Below, one piece after another: positions 47,066 through 56,887 of a stretch of 64,000 nt of DNA. A program made the position numbers and the translations under genes. Every line of letters starts with the position of its first letter. The stretch's first letter is position 1. Location of the stretch: contig NZ_CP053381.1 in the NCBI RefSeq assembly GCF_017868775.1, forward strand, positions 1,364,001 through 1,428,000. Reading direction: 5' to 3'. Under the pieces are notes generated by a model. It did no database searches, was not told where the DNA came from, and saw only the letters and a program-made list of their open reading frames with translations. The stretch is from Billgrantia sulfidoxydans. GTDB lineage: Bacteria > Pseudomonadota > Gammaproteobacteria > Pseudomonadales > Halomonadaceae.

Positions 47066-47308
47066 ATGGGACTTATCGCCTGGCTGATCATCGGTGGGCT
47101 GGCCGGCTGGATCGCCGGCAACATCATGCGCGGCGGCGGCTTCGGCATTCTGCCCAATATCGGCGTGGGCATCGTCGGGGCGGTGATCGGCGGTTTCCTG
47201 TTCCGCCTGCTGGGGCTCCAGGCCGGCGGCTTCATCGGCTCGCTGGTCACGGCCACGGTGGGGGCGGTAGTGCTGCTATGGATCATTTCCAAGATCCGAC
47301 AATCCTAG
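47066..47308 (+). CDS. GlsB/YeaQ/YmgE family stress-response membrane protein
   Basis: An 80-residue glycine-rich membrane protein with three hydrophobic segments. GLIAWLIIGGLAGWIAGNIMRG and the GIVGAVIGGFLFRLLG repeat are characteristic of the transglycosylase-associated (GlsB/YeaQ) family, whose members are often induced in stationary phase or stress. GGAGAGGAGA supports the start at 47066, not the longer frame from 46361. A strong bidirectional terminator follows. Confidence 0.92.
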   Translation: MGLIAWLIIGGLAGWIAGNIMRGGGFGILPNIGVGIVGAVIGGFLFRLLGLQAGGFIGSLVTATVGAVVLLWIISKIRQS

Positions 47309-47324
47309 TTTCGGTGGCATGAGA

Positions 47325-47358
47325 CGAATCGGCCCGGGCAGTTGCCCGGGCCGATTCG
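47325..47358. terminator. Bidirectional hairpin between convergent genes
   Basis: Perfect 16-bp stem CGAATCGGCCCGGGCA/TGCCCGGGCCGATTCG. T-rich context is short on both sides, but placement between converging genes fits a shared terminator. Confidence 0.75.
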
Positions 47359-47376
47359 TTCGTGATGAGTGTGGCA

Positions 47377-48057
47377 TCAGAAGGTGTAGCTCACCCCCAC
47401 GACCGCCACCGGGTAGATCGGCCACTCGTTGGCTTCGTCCTCGAGACGCTGCTCCTCCTGGCGGATCTCTTGACGCAGCTGGGCCGACAGCGGATTGTCC
47501 ATGTCTTCGAATCCCTCCGAGGTTCTCAGCGACACGTCCGGATCGGTGGGGATCACGCCGATCTCGGCGAAGACGCCGAAGCCGCTGCGATGCGCCTGAC
47601 GCCAGCCGAGGCCGGCGTAGGGCTGTACGCCGTCGACGAGGGTCGCCTTGCCATGCAGGGTACCCAAGAGTTCGGCATCGTAGGTGCGGCCATTGAAAGC
47701 ATAGGACCCATTGCGTGGCCGGCCCACCACGTCGGCATCGATATCGGGCAGCATGAGGCCGGCGCTGAGGAAGAAACCGCTGGCGAAGGGGTAATAGTCC
47801 AGCGTCAGCTTGCTGGCCGCCAGGTTGACGTCACCGTCATAGTCGACGTCGTCGGTGCGGTAGTCGGTGTTCCAGTCCAGCCCGCCGGTATAGCGGGCAG
47901 AGACGCCCAGGCGTTCGCTGAAGCGCCACGCCAGGTCGGCGCCCGCGCCGGTGGTGCCGGCAACGGCACCCAGCGTCATGCGGCCATCCTGCGCATGCGC
48001 CTGGCTCGTGCCCAGCAGGCACAGGGCGATCAGGCCGGTGGTCGTCATCCTTTTCAT
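47377..48057 (-). CDS. Outer-membrane beta-barrel protein
   Basis: A 226-residue exported protein with a Sec signal peptide ending about Ala22 (LLGTSQAHA). Alternating amphipathic strands follow, and the chain ends VAVVGVSYTF, with the terminal Phe typical of BAM-assembled barrels. Size suggests an eight-stranded barrel. A charged stretch near 180-208 (QLRQEIRQEEQRLEDEANE) would be an extended loop or turn. Similar proteins in marine bacteria carry no assigned function. Confidence 0.85.
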   Translation of the reverse strand: MKRMTTTGLIALCLLGTSQAHAQDGRMTLGAVAGTTGAGADLAWRFSERLGVSARYTGGLDWNTDYRTDDVDYDGDVNLAASKLTLDYYPFASGFFLSAGLMLPDIDADVVGRPRNGSYAFNGRTYDAELLGTLHGKATLVDGVQPYAGLGWRQAHRSGFGVFAEIGVIPTDPDVSLRTSEGFEDMDNPLSAQLRQEIRQEEQRLEDEANEWPIYPVAVVGVSYTF

Positions 48058-48274
48058 CGACTCGCTCCTCGGTTTGCCATGGCTCGTGGCGGCGCGCCGC
48101 CTCGTTCGGCTAACCAGTATCGACCGCCACCGGACGGGGCATAACCCGATTAATGTTTTCTTTTGTTGCTATAGCCTGAGGCGATTGGCGACCCACGAGG
48201 GCGGGGCTACCTTTCAGGCGGAGCGCCACGTACACGAGGGAGGAAGGATCCACACTGGCTGAAGGAGCACGAGC

Positions 48275-50425
48275 ATGGCGAACAATCCCTACACCACGCC
48301 CAACAGCGGCAAACCCAACGACACCGGCTTCAAGACCGACGCGAAGAGCAAGTCGGACAGCCTGGAGCAGTATCGCAGCGATGCCACCGGCCACGACCTG
48401 CGCACCAACCACGGCACCCGCATTGCCGACAACCACAACTCGTTGAAGGCGGGCGAGCGGGGGCCGACGCTGCTCGAGGACTTCATCTTCCGCGAGAAGC
48501 TCAACCACTTCGACAACGAGCGCATCCCCGAACGCATCGTGCACGCCCGCGGCGCGGCGGCGCACGGCTATTTCCAGCCCTACGACAACGCCGCTCAGTA
48601 TTCCAAGGCGAGCCTGTTCCAAGACCCCGCGAAGAAGACGCCGGTGTTCGTGCGCTTCTCCACCGTCCAGGGCTCGCGCGGCTCCAACGACACCGTGCGC
48701 GACGTGCGCGGCTTCGCCACCAAGTTCTATACCGACGAGGGCAACTGGGACCTGGTGGGCAACGACATGCCGGTATTCTTCATCCAGGATGCGATCAAGT
48801 TCCCCGACTTCGTCCATGCGGTGAAGCCTGAGCCGCACAACGAGATCCCCCAGGGACAATCGGCCCACGACACCTTCTGGGACTTTGTCTCGCTGATGCC
48901 GGAATCGACCCACATGGTGCTGTGGACCATGTCCGACCGCGCCTTCCCGCGCCACTACCGCAACATGGAGGGCTTCGGCGTTCACACCTTCCGCCTGATC
49001 GACCGGCAGGGCAAGGCGCGCTTCGTCAAATTCCACTGGAAGCCGCTGGCCGGCACCTGTTCGCTGATCTGGGATGAGGCGCAGAAGCTATGGGGGCGCG
49101 ACCCCGATTTCAACCGCCGCATGATGTGGGAGGACATCGAGAACGGCGACTTCCTGGAGTACGAACTCGGCATCCAGGTGGTCGAGGAGGAGGACGAGCA
49201 CAGCTTCGACTTCGACCTCCTCGATCCGACCAAGATCATTCCCGAAGAGCAGGTGCCGGTCACGCCGATCGGCAAGATGGTGCTCAACCGCAACCCCGAC
49301 AACTATTTTGCCGAGACCGAGCAGGTCGCCTTCAACCCGGCCCACGTGGTGCCGGGCATCGATTTCAGCAACGACCCGCTGCTGCAGGGCCGGTTGTTCT
49401 CCTACCTCGATACGCAGATGCTGCGCCTGGGCGGGCCCAACTTCCACGAGATCCCGATCAACCAGCCGGTGTGCCCGTTCCACAACAACCAGCGCGACGC
49501 GATGCACCGCCAGACCATCAACAAGGGCCAGGCCTCCTACGAGCCCAACTCCATCGACGGCGGCTGGCCCAGCGAGACCCCGGCGGCGCCCGAAAACGGC
49601 GGCTTCGAGTCCTATCAGGAGCGCGTCGATGGCCGCAAGATTCGCGCCCGCAGCCCGTCGTTCGGCGATCACTACTCCCAGGCCACGCTGTTCTGGAACA
49701 GCCAGACCGAGGTGGAGAAGGAGCACATCATCGCCGCCTACACCTTCGAGCTCTCCAAGGTGCAGCGCCCCTGGATCCGCGAGCGCGTGATCAGGGAGAT
49801 CCTGCCCAATATCGATCTCGAGCTGGCCCGCCGGGTCGGTGAGAACCACGGTATCGAGGCGCCGAGCACCAAGCCGGCGCCGCCCGAGGAACTGGGCAAG
49901 AGCTCGCAGCTGGAGTCGCCCGCACTGAGCCTGATGGCGCGCCTGCCCGGCAATATCAGGTACCGCAAGGTGGCGATCCTGGTGGCTAACGGAGTCAATG
50001 GCGATCAGGTCGAAGCGCTCAAGAAAGCGCTCGAGGCCGAAGGCGCCCAAGGTATGGTGATCGCGCCGAGCATGGCGCCGGTAACGGCGGCTGGCGGTAA
50101 TAGCGTGACGCCCGATGCCATGCTCAACGGCATGCCCTCGGTGGCGGTGGATGCGGTGGTCGTGCCCGGCGGCAGCGACAGCGTGGATGCGCTGGCTCGG
50201 TCGGGGCAGGGGCGCTACTACGTGCAGGAGGCCTACAAGCACCTCAAGGCGATCGCCGCCGTGGGCGAGGGCAAGCTGCTGCTGGATGCGGCGGACGTGC
50301 CCACCGGCGAGGAGGGCGTGCTGACCGCTGCCACGGTGGACGATGTCTTCGCGCCGCTGCGCGACGCCATGGGGCAGCATCGGGTATGGGCACGTGACGC
50401 AAAAGCGAATGATATTCCAGCCTGA
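48275..50425 (+). CDS. katE: Catalase HPII-type (large subunit)
   Basis: Haem catalase that dismutates hydrogen peroxide; 716 residues with the C-terminal flavodoxin-like domain (about 560-710) that marks clade 2 large-subunit catalases. The distal His is in [14 protein letters not shown] (about residue 90). The proximal haem-ligand Tyr lies in [18 protein letters not shown]. An N-terminal extension of about 60 polar residues precedes the core. GGAGCACGAGC precedes the ATG. It is a single-gene unit with its own terminator, and is usually stationary-phase controlled in relatives, although no RpoS promoter is claimed here. Confidence 0.97.
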   Translation: MANNPYTTPNSGKPNDTGFKTDAKSKSDSLEQYRSDATGHDLRTNHGTRIADNHNSLKAGERGPTLLEDFIFREKLNHFDNERIPERIVHARGAAAHGYFQPYDNAAQYSKASLFQDPAKKTPVFVRFSTVQGSRGSNDTVRDVRGFATKFYTDEGNWDLVGNDMPVFFIQDAIKFPDFVHAVKPEPHNEIPQGQSAHDTFWDFVSLMPESTHMVLWTMSDRAFPRHYRNMEGFGVHTFRLIDRQGKARFVKFHWKPLAGTCSLIWDEAQKLWGRDPDFNRRMMWEDIENGDFLEYELGIQVVEEEDEHSFDFDLLDPTKIIPEEQVPVTPIGKMVLNRNPDNYFAETEQVAFNPAHVVPGIDFSNDPLLQGRLFSYLDTQMLRLGGPNFHEIPINQPVCPFHNNQRDAMHRQTINKGQASYEPNSIDGGWPSETPAAPENGGFESYQERVDGRKIRARSPSFGDHYSQATLFWNSQTEVEKEHIIAAYTFELSKVQRPWIRERVIREILPNIDLELARRVGENHGIEAPSTKPAPPEELGKSSQLESPALSLMARLPGNIRYRKVAILVANGVNGDQVEALKKALEAEGAQGMVIAPSMAPVTAAGGNSVTPDAMLNGMPSVAVDAVVVPGGSDSVDALARSGQGRYYVQEAYKHLKAIAAVGEGKLLLDAADVPTGEEGVLTAATVDDVFAPLRDAMGQHRVWARDAKANDIPA

Positions 50426-50456
50426 TAGCCTATAGCGCTCGACGACACTCGTGAAA

Positions 50457-50494
50457 ACGCCCGCCGGCATCGACTGCCGGCGGGCGTATTTTTT
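50457..50494. terminator. Terminator between katE and gabT
   Basis: Stem ACGCCCGCCGGCA/TGCCGGCGGGCGT with a TCGAC loop, followed on the plus strand by ATTTTTT. Efficient for katE; may also serve gabT. Confidence 0.92.
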
Positions 50495-50507
50495 ACTGCA
50501 CGCAAGA

Positions 50508-51800
50508 TCAGGCGGTGGCCTTGCTGCCGACCAGCTCCTTGAGCGCGGCTTCGACGATGTCCAGGCCTTCCTCGAGGATCTCGTCCTCGATGGTGACCGG
50601 CATCAGGAAGCGGATGGTATTGCCGTAGAGACCGCAGGAGAGCAGGATCAGCCCCTTCTCGCGGGCCTTCTTGCACAGCGCGGCGGCCAGGTCGGCATCA
50701 GGCGTGTGTTGGCTCTTGTCCGATACCAGGTCGATGGCCGCCATGGCGCCCATGTGGCGGGCGTTGTCGACGCAGTCGAAGTCGCTCTGCCACTGGCTGA
50801 AACGCTTGGCCAGCTTGTCGCCCAGGGCCATGCTCTTCTCGAGAATGTTCTCTTCCTCGAACACGTCGAGCACCGCCAGGGTGGCCGCGCAGGAGAGCGG
50901 GTTGCCGGTATAGGTGCCGCCCAGCGAGTTGGGGCCGGAGGCGTCCATCACCCGGTCGGTACCCACCACGGCGGAGATCGGCATGCCGTCGGCCATGCTC
51001 TTGGCCATGGTGATGATGTCCGGCTCGACGCCGCTGTGCTCGATGGCGAACAGCTTGCCGGTACGGCCGAAGCCCGACTGCACCTCGTCGACGATCATCA
51101 GCATGCCGTGCTCGTCGCAGATTTCGCGGATCGCCTTGAGGAAGCTGGCCGGGGCCGGGTAGAAACCGCCTTCGCCGAGCACCGGCTCGAGCACGATGGC
51201 GGCGGTGTCGCGGGGATTGGCGTCGGTCTTGATCGCCATCTTCAGGCCGCGGATCGCCTCGTCCTCGCTGACGCCGTGGTAGGGCACCGGATAGGGGGCG
51301 CGGAAGACGTTGCCCGGCATGCTGCCGAAGTCGCTGGCGTAGGGCGCGACCTTGCCGTTCATGGCCATGGTCATGAAGGTGCGGCCGTGGTAGCCGCCGT
51401 CGAAGCAGATCACGTTGTTCTTGCCGGTGGCGGCGCGGGCGATCTTGACCGCGTTCTCCAGCGCCTCGGCGCCGGAGTTGGCCAGCATCACCTTGGCGTG
51501 TCCACGCACGGGCGTGACCTGGCTCAGGCGCTCGGCCACCTTGACGTAGCCCTCGTAGGGCATCACGGTCTGGCAGGTGTGCATCACGCGGTCGAGCTGG
51601 GCCTTGACCGCTTCCACCACCTTGGGATGGCGGTGGCCGATGTTGAGCACGCCGATGCCGCCGGCGAAGTCGATGATACGATTGCCATCGGCGTCCCAGA
51701 TCAGCGCGTTCTCGGCGCGGTCGGCGAACTGGGTGGCGGGGCTGGCGGCGCCGTTGGCCACGTAGCGCTGCTTGAGTTCGTTGAGCTGTGCGTTGTTCAT
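50508..51800 (-). CDS. gabT: 4-aminobutyrate aminotransferase
   Basis: PLP-dependent class III aminotransferase that converts GABA and 2-oxoglutarate to succinate semialdehyde and glutamate; 430 residues. Key features are the SGAEALENAVKIAR helix, the PLP phosphate/ring region FDGGYHGRT, VDEVQSGFGRTG, and Lys in MAKSMADGMP as the Schiff-base residue. It follows gabD on the same strand by 33 bp. The semialdehyde is oxidised by GabD to succinate, which feeds the TCA genes earlier in the window. Confidence 0.96.
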   Translation of the reverse strand: MNNAQLNELKQRYVANGAASPATQFADRAENALIWDADGNRIIDFAGGIGVLNIGHRHPKVVEAVKAQLDRVMHTCQTVMPYEGYVKVAERLSQVTPVRGHAKVMLANSGAEALENAVKIARAATGKNNVICFDGGYHGRTFMTMAMNGKVAPYASDFGSMPGNVFRAPYPVPYHGVSEDEAIRGLKMAIKTDANPRDTAAIVLEPVLGEGGFYPAPASFLKAIREICDEHGMLMIVDEVQSGFGRTGKLFAIEHSGVEPDIITMAKSMADGMPISAVVGTDRVMDASGPNSLGGTYTGNPLSCAATLAVLDVFEEENILEKSMALGDKLAKRFSQWQSDFDCVDNARHMGAMAAIDLVSDKSQHTPDADLAAALCKKAREKGLILLSCGLYGNTIRFLMPVTIEDEILEEGLDIVEAALKELVGSKATA

Positions 51801-51833
51801 CTTGCCTCCCTTCTGCTTGGACGTTGCGGGCGA

Positions 51834-53279
51834 TCAAAGGCCGCCGACACAGACGTATTTTAGTTCAGTGAATTCATCCAGGCCGTGATGCGAGCCCTCG
51901 CGTCCCAGGCCCGACTCCTTGACGCCGCCGAAGGGCGCCAGCTCGGTGGAGAGAATGCCCTCGTTGACCGCCACCATGCCATATTCCAGCCCCTCCATGA
52001 CATGCCAGATACGGCGGTAGTCGCGGGCGTAGAAATAGGCCGCCAGGCCGAATTCGGTGGCATTGGCCATGGCAATGGCCTGGTCGTCGCTGTCGAAGCG
52101 GAATACCGGCGCCAGTGGGCCGAATGTCTCCTCGCGGGCCACGCGCATCGCGTCGGTGACGTCGGCGATCACCGTGGGCTGGAAGAAGGTGCCGCCGAGT
52201 GCATGGGGCTCGCCGCCGCACACCAGCCGGCCGCCCTTCTCCAGGGCGTCGGCGATGTGGGACTGGACCTTGTCCACCGCGGCAGGGTTGATCAGTGGCC
52301 CCTGCACCACGCCGTCGTCGAGGCCATTGCCGACCTTGAGTTGAGCGACGCGGGCGGCAAGCTTGTCGACGAAGGCGTCATACACGCCGGACTGGACGAG
52401 CAGGCGGTTGGTGCACACGCAGGTCTGGCCGGAGTTGCGGTACTTCGATGCCACCGCCCCCTCGACCGCGGCGTCCAGGTCGGCATCGTCGAAGACGATG
52501 AAGGGCGCGTTGCCGCCGAGTTCCATGGAGGCCTTCTTGACCGTGCCGGCGCACTGGGCGAGCAGCCTCTTGCCCACCGGCGTGGAGCCGGTGAAGGAGA
52601 CCTTGCGCACCCGCGGATCGGTGGTCAGCACCTCGCCGATCTCGGCGGGGCGGCTCGCCGTGACCACGTTGAGTACGCCGGCGGGGAAGCCGACGTCCTC
52701 GGCCAGCCTGGCCAGCGCCAGAGCGGTCAGCGGCGTGGCCTCGGCGGGCTTGATCACCACCGGGCAGCCGGCAGCGAGTGCCGGGGCGCACTTGCGCGTG
52801 ATCATCGCCAGCGGGAAGTTCCACGGGGTGATGGCCGCGACCACGCCGATCGGCTCGCGAAAGACCAGGATACGCTTGTCGGCACCGTGGCTCGGCAGGG
52901 TCTCGCCCGCCATGCGCTTGGCCTCCTCGGCATAGAACTCGACGAACGACGCGCCGTAGGCCACCTCGCCGCGGGACTCGGCCAGCGGCTTGCCCTGCTC
53001 GAGCGTCATCAGCCGCGCCAGCGGTTCCCGATGGGCCATGATAGCGTCGAACCAGGCGCGCAGCAGGGAGGCGCGCTGCTTGGCCGGCAGGCGGCGCCAG
53101 GCCGGCCAGGCCGCTTCGGCCGCGGCCACGGCAGTGCGGGCATCGTCCGCGGTGAGGTCGGGCACGCGGGCCAGCGTCTCGCCGGTAGCGGGGTTGGTCA
53201 CGCTGAAGCGGCGCTCGGCGTCGCACCACTGGCCGTCGATATAGGCCTTGTCGATGAAGATCTCGGCAGGAAGTGACAT
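51834..53279 (-). CDS. gabD: Succinate-semialdehyde dehydrogenase
   Basis: NAD(P)-dependent aldehyde dehydrogenase, 481 residues. Catalytic Glu lies in MELGGNAPFIVF and nucleophile Cys in NSGQTCVCTNR; the extra Cys two residues later matches the redox-regulated Cys pair of GabD enzymes. SFTGSTPVGKRL is the NAD-binding segment. First gene of gabDT. The upstream region carries an inverted repeat that may be an operator. Confidence 0.95.
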   Translation of the reverse strand: MSLPAEIFIDKAYIDGQWCDAERRFSVTNPATGETLARVPDLTADDARTAVAAAEAAWPAWRRLPAKQRASLLRAWFDAIMAHREPLARLMTLEQGKPLAESRGEVAYGASFVEFYAEEAKRMAGETLPSHGADKRILVFREPIGVVAAITPWNFPLAMITRKCAPALAAGCPVVIKPAEATPLTALALARLAEDVGFPAGVLNVVTASRPAEIGEVLTTDPRVRKVSFTGSTPVGKRLLAQCAGTVKKASMELGGNAPFIVFDDADLDAAVEGAVASKYRNSGQTCVCTNRLLVQSGVYDAFVDKLAARVAQLKVGNGLDDGVVQGPLINPAAVDKVQSHIADALEKGGRLVCGGEPHALGGTFFQPTVIADVTDAMRVAREETFGPLAPVFRFDSDDQAIAMANATEFGLAAYFYARDYRRIWHVMEGLEYGMVAVNEGILSTELAPFGGVKESGLGREGSHHGLDEFTELKYVCVGGL

Positions 53280-53307
53280 GGAGGCTCCGGGGTGTTGATT
53301 ATCTTGT

Positions 53308-53342
53308 TTGGCGAGTGTGCATTATTTAAAACGTTTCGCCAA
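53308..53342. promoter_or_regulatory. Inverted repeat upstream of gabD
   Basis: TTGGCGA (53308-53314) and TCGCCAA (53336-53342), a perfect 7-bp pair with a 21-bp spacer in an AT-rich stretch, 29-63 bp before the gabD start. A candidate operator for an unidentified regulator. Confidence 0.45.
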
Positions 53343-53482
53343 GCCTCCGCTCGCCGGCCCGCAATGCTTTTTTTGCCGCCTAGAGCCATCGGCGTGCGCC
53401 GCGCTTTCCGCTACACTAGGCGCCGATTTCCCCGGTGCGGCAGTGCTGCATCATTCTCTGTGGTTGAACGTCGAGGTGAGAC

Positions 53483-55948
53483 TTGGTCGATCCCCTTTAC
53501 GCCTGGTGGGCTCAACAGCTGGTCCTGTGCGACTGGGCCTTCGAGCCCGAACCCGACACGATCGAGGTCCGGGCGGCCAGCGCCAGGTTGCAGGCGCTGG
53601 GCGTCAGCGATCGCGGTGAGCTGGGCTGGCGTCTGGTCGAGGCCTTTGGCACCGGCACTGCCGACCCGGCACGCTTGTTGGCGGCGCTCGAGCTGCTCGC
53701 CCTGGCAGGATCGGCTGGCTGGCTCAGCGAATCGCGTCTGCGCAACTGGCTGGTGCGCTTGACCGACGAGATCACTCGCCAATACCCCAACCTGGAGAGC
53801 TGGCTCGGGGCGCTGCGACACGCCAAGAGTGCCGAGGGCTGGGTGCGCGGAGACGACGGCTTCTGGGAGGCCTGCGAGGCGTTGGCCGTGCTCGAACGTG
53901 ACGGAGAGGGCGTGACCTGGGACACCCTGACCGAGTGGGTAGCCCTGCAGCGCCAGGACAAATCCCTCTCGCTCTGGCCCGATGCGCCCCACGCCCATGG
54001 CTGGCGCCTGCGGGCGGCCTTTGCCCCGGTGGTGGAAGTGCCGCCTGGCGAGGTGGATTGGCCCGATGCCAAGGAGTGGCTGTGGCGCTACTGGCAGATC
54101 GACGACCGCGCGGGGCTGGTGCAGAGCCTGCTGTGGCTGGCGGGCTATGGCCATCGCCAAGGCTGGGATCTCGATGCCACGCGCCTGCTGGCGGCCTCGG
54201 GCGACGAACGCCAGGCCTGGCTCGACGGGCTCGCCAGCGCCGAGCGCGACTACGGCCGGGTGCTGCTGGCCTTCATCGAGCGCGGTGAGCCGCTGGAATG
54301 GGCTGCCTGGGACTGGCTGCGGCTGGTCGACCTGGCCTGGGCCGGTGCCTGTGCGGGCTGGCTCGACGTGACCGAGGCCCGCGATTTCGCCAGCCATGGC
54401 GCCGACCTGGTGCTGCGCCGTTACAGCGACTGGTCGGCGCTGGCGCGGGCCTATCAGCGCGGCTGCAGCCTGTTCGAGGGGCAGGATCGATTGCCCGACA
54501 TGCAGCGGGACTGGAATCTTCTGCTCAACTCGCCCGTCAGCCCCTGGCGGGCACCGCTGCAACAGCTGCTGAGCGAGGAGGAGCGGGAGTCATCGCGGCG
54601 TTCGATCCTGGCCTGGCGGCGCCCGCCGCGGCACTGGGTGCTGGCGCTGGCCTCGGTGCGCGAGCCCGAGTTCGGCATGCGCCAGGGGCCTCCCGTGGCG
54701 GTTGCCGTCGAGCGGCGTGGCGAGGCCCTGCGCTACCTCGACGAGACTCTCGGGCTCCACCCCGACGAGGGCGTGGAGGCGCTGGCTCGCTACTGGCTGC
54801 CGGCCCAGGCGCACCATCTCAACCAGCTGGCGGCCGACGCCGCCCACGGCGCTCTGCCCGCCGCCACCACCCCGTTTGGGCGGCCCGAAGCTGAAGATCG
54901 GGAAAGCCTCGTGGCGCTGAAGCAGGGCAGCCGCCATGCGGCGACCATCCACATGGCCGAGAAGTACGCCTTCTATCTCCAGATGGCCATGGACAGCGAG
55001 GCATTCGATGGCGAGGCGCTGGAGGCCCTGGCCGAGGCGCTGCGCGGCACGCTGTGTCGCTTCTACCCCGATGCCCGTCGTCTACTTGAGGCCTGGTCGC
55101 AGTGGGAGCGCCTGTTGCCGGAAGGCGAGCATCCGCCGCTGATCAACGAGATCCGCTGGCACCTGGACGATCCGGGGAGTCCGTTTCATTGGCTCGACTG
55201 GCATTCGTCCCAGTGGCGCGAGCCCGGCCCGCGCCCGACACTGTCGCGCTTCACCGCCATGGCGCTGGTGGGCCCGCTCAACAGTGCCGCCTGGAGCGAG
55301 CCGCACGTCGAGAGCGAGCGAGAAGCGGTCTCGATTCGCGAGTGGATCGATGGCCACTACGGCCTGCACGGCGAAGCCGAACTGCACGAGTTCCTCGATT
55401 TCCTGCTCGAGGCGGGCGACCGCCAGGAGTACCAGATCAATTACGCTCCCTATACGCTCAATACCCAGCGGCTGGCCTCGGAGATCGCCATGCTGGAGAG
55501 CGGCGACTGCAGCGAGGAGGATCGCACCCACCTGCTGCGCCTGCAGCGGGTGCGCGACAACACCGATGGCTGCAACGAACTGGACATGACCGCCTGGGAC
55601 GTGGCCCAGGCGGTGGACCTGGCGATTGCCGGGCGCCAGCTCGGCTGGCTGGATGGCACCGCTTTCAGCCGTGTGCTGGAGCGCGCCCATGCGCTGGCGG
55701 CAGAACACTACGGCAGTTGGGAGGCGTACGCCCGCGGCCTCTACGCCGGGTTCTCCTTCTTCATGGGCGAGACCTCCGAGCGCAAGAGCTTCCTCGACGG
55801 CTTTCGCCAGGCCCTGGTCGCGTGGCTCTCGGGAGCACCGCCGCTGGCCGGCCCCTGGGCGAGCCTGGATTTCCCCGGTGCCAGGCCGCGCCACTGGGCG
55901 CCGATGCATATCGACACGCTACCGGGCGACGTCAAGACGCTACATTAG
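53483..55948 (+). CDS. Large DUF1266-repeat protein
   Basis: An 821-residue soluble protein. Near 702-770, AWDVAQAVDLAIAGRQLGWLDG followed by HYGSWEAYARGLYAGFSFFMG is a good DUF1266 module. Two more degenerate copies are seen at about 47-120 and 272-340 (AAWDWLRLVDLAWAGACAGWLD ... RYSDWSALARAYQRGCSLF), so the protein seems built from three related modules. Family members such as E. coli YbeU/YbeR have no known function. Trp is unusually abundant. I place the start at TTG 53483, which follows GAGGTGA; no in-frame ATG is near the conserved N-terminus. It diverges from gabD. Confidence 0.8.
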   Translation: MVDPLYAWWAQQLVLCDWAFEPEPDTIEVRAASARLQALGVSDRGELGWRLVEAFGTGTADPARLLAALELLALAGSAGWLSESRLRNWLVRLTDEITRQYPNLESWLGALRHAKSAEGWVRGDDGFWEACEALAVLERDGEGVTWDTLTEWVALQRQDKSLSLWPDAPHAHGWRLRAAFAPVVEVPPGEVDWPDAKEWLWRYWQIDDRAGLVQSLLWLAGYGHRQGWDLDATRLLAASGDERQAWLDGLASAERDYGRVLLAFIERGEPLEWAAWDWLRLVDLAWAGACAGWLDVTEARDFASHGADLVLRRYSDWSALARAYQRGCSLFEGQDRLPDMQRDWNLLLNSPVSPWRAPLQQLLSEEERESSRRSILAWRRPPRHWVLALASVREPEFGMRQGPPVAVAVERRGEALRYLDETLGLHPDEGVEALARYWLPAQAHHLNQLAADAAHGALPAATTPFGRPEAEDRESLVALKQGSRHAATIHMAEKYAFYLQMAMDSEAFDGEALEALAEALRGTLCRFYPDARRLLEAWSQWERLLPEGEHPPLINEIRWHLDDPGSPFHWLDWHSSQWREPGPRPTLSRFTAMALVGPLNSAAWSEPHVESEREAVSIREWIDGHYGLHGEAELHEFLDFLLEAGDRQEYQINYAPYTLNTQRLASEIAMLESGDCSEEDRTHLLRLQRVRDNTDGCNELDMTAWDVAQAVDLAIAGRQLGWLDGTAFSRVLERAHALAAEHYGSWEAYARGLYAGFSFFMGETSERKSFLDGFRQALVAWLSGAPPLAGPWASLDFPGARPRHWAPMHIDTLPGDVKTLH

Positions 55949-56180
55949 GCTCGCCCTGATCAGGAAGTGTGGTTTATAGTCAGCGAGTTTGATGAGATGG
56001 CTTCCTGAGGGAAGCCTTCACGTGAATAATCGTCGCGAGCCGGCGCAAGGCCGCTCTGGCAGTGGTACGGGCAGCGAAATGGCCAGGCACCACTGCCACA
56101 GCGATCCTCCCCGAGTAGCAGGTAGGGCTTGTCGCCCGACCCGGGAGTGCGTGCGGCTCAGGGATAGAGGACCTTGCAAG

Positions 56181-56804
56181 ATGTTGGCCACGGGATCGAG
56201 TCGTATCGCTGTGCTCGGTATGTCGCTGGCGTTGCTGTCCGGTTGTGCAGGGCCATCGACATCGTCGCTGGAAGCGCCGGACGACTACTTTGCACGACAG
56301 CTACCCGGCATGTCGTCTTCCTCCAACCCGATGATGTCCCCGGTGGACAACCCCATCCTGCGCGTGAGCAGCCTGCACAATCCGCCGCCCGAGCTGGTGC
56401 GCGAGGCGCTGCTGGCGCAGCACGAGCGCTGGGCCGGCACGCCCTACCGGATTGGCGGCACCGGCCGCAACGGGATCGACTGCTCCGCGCTGGTCCAGGC
56501 CATCTTCAGCGAAACCTTCCGCCTGCAGCTGCCGCGCTCCACCGGCGAGCAGGTGCGAGAGGGCACGCAAATTTCCCGCGATGAGCTGCAGATTGGCGAT
56601 CTGGTCTTCTTCCGCCCGCCGGGGCGCTACGACCACGTTGGCATCTACGTCGGCGACGGCTATTTTCTGCACGCCTCCACCTCACAGGGGGTGATGCTCT
56701 CCGAGCTCGACAACAGCTACTGGCAGCGCTACTACTGGCAGGCGCGCCGGACCCTGGAGCCCACCACCCTGGCGCAGCGCGTCATCGAGCCCGACGAAGG
56801 CTGA
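56181..56804 (+). CDS. NlpC/P60 family lipoprotein (cell-wall endopeptidase)
   Basis: A 207-residue lipoprotein with lipobox LLSGC (Cys22) and a C-terminal NlpC/P60 domain (about 75-195). The catalytic Cys101 is in GIDCSALVQ, with His152 (DHVGIYVG) and a third polar residue, probably His165 (FLHAS). These enzymes cleave D-glutamyl-meso-diaminopimelate links in peptidoglycan; Spr/NlpC in E. coli are close relatives. The start at 56181 is chosen because the signal peptide begins there; the frame upstream to 55989 encodes no conserved sequence. It follows the DUF1266 gene after 232 bp without another gene. Confidence 0.92.
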   Translation: MLATGSSRIAVLGMSLALLSGCAGPSTSSLEAPDDYFARQLPGMSSSSNPMMSPVDNPILRVSSLHNPPPELVREALLAQHERWAGTPYRIGGTGRNGIDCSALVQAIFSETFRLQLPRSTGEQVREGTQISRDELQIGDLVFFRPPGRYDHVGIYVGDGYFLHASTSQGVMLSELDNSYWQRYYWQARRTLEPTTLAQRVIEPDEG

Positions 56805-56887
56805 GAAGCGCCTGCGCTCGGCGCTCTGCCCAGTTCCCATCCATCGCTCGCTAGCGTTAAAGACGCGTCAGCGCTGGCGCTTCGCTC

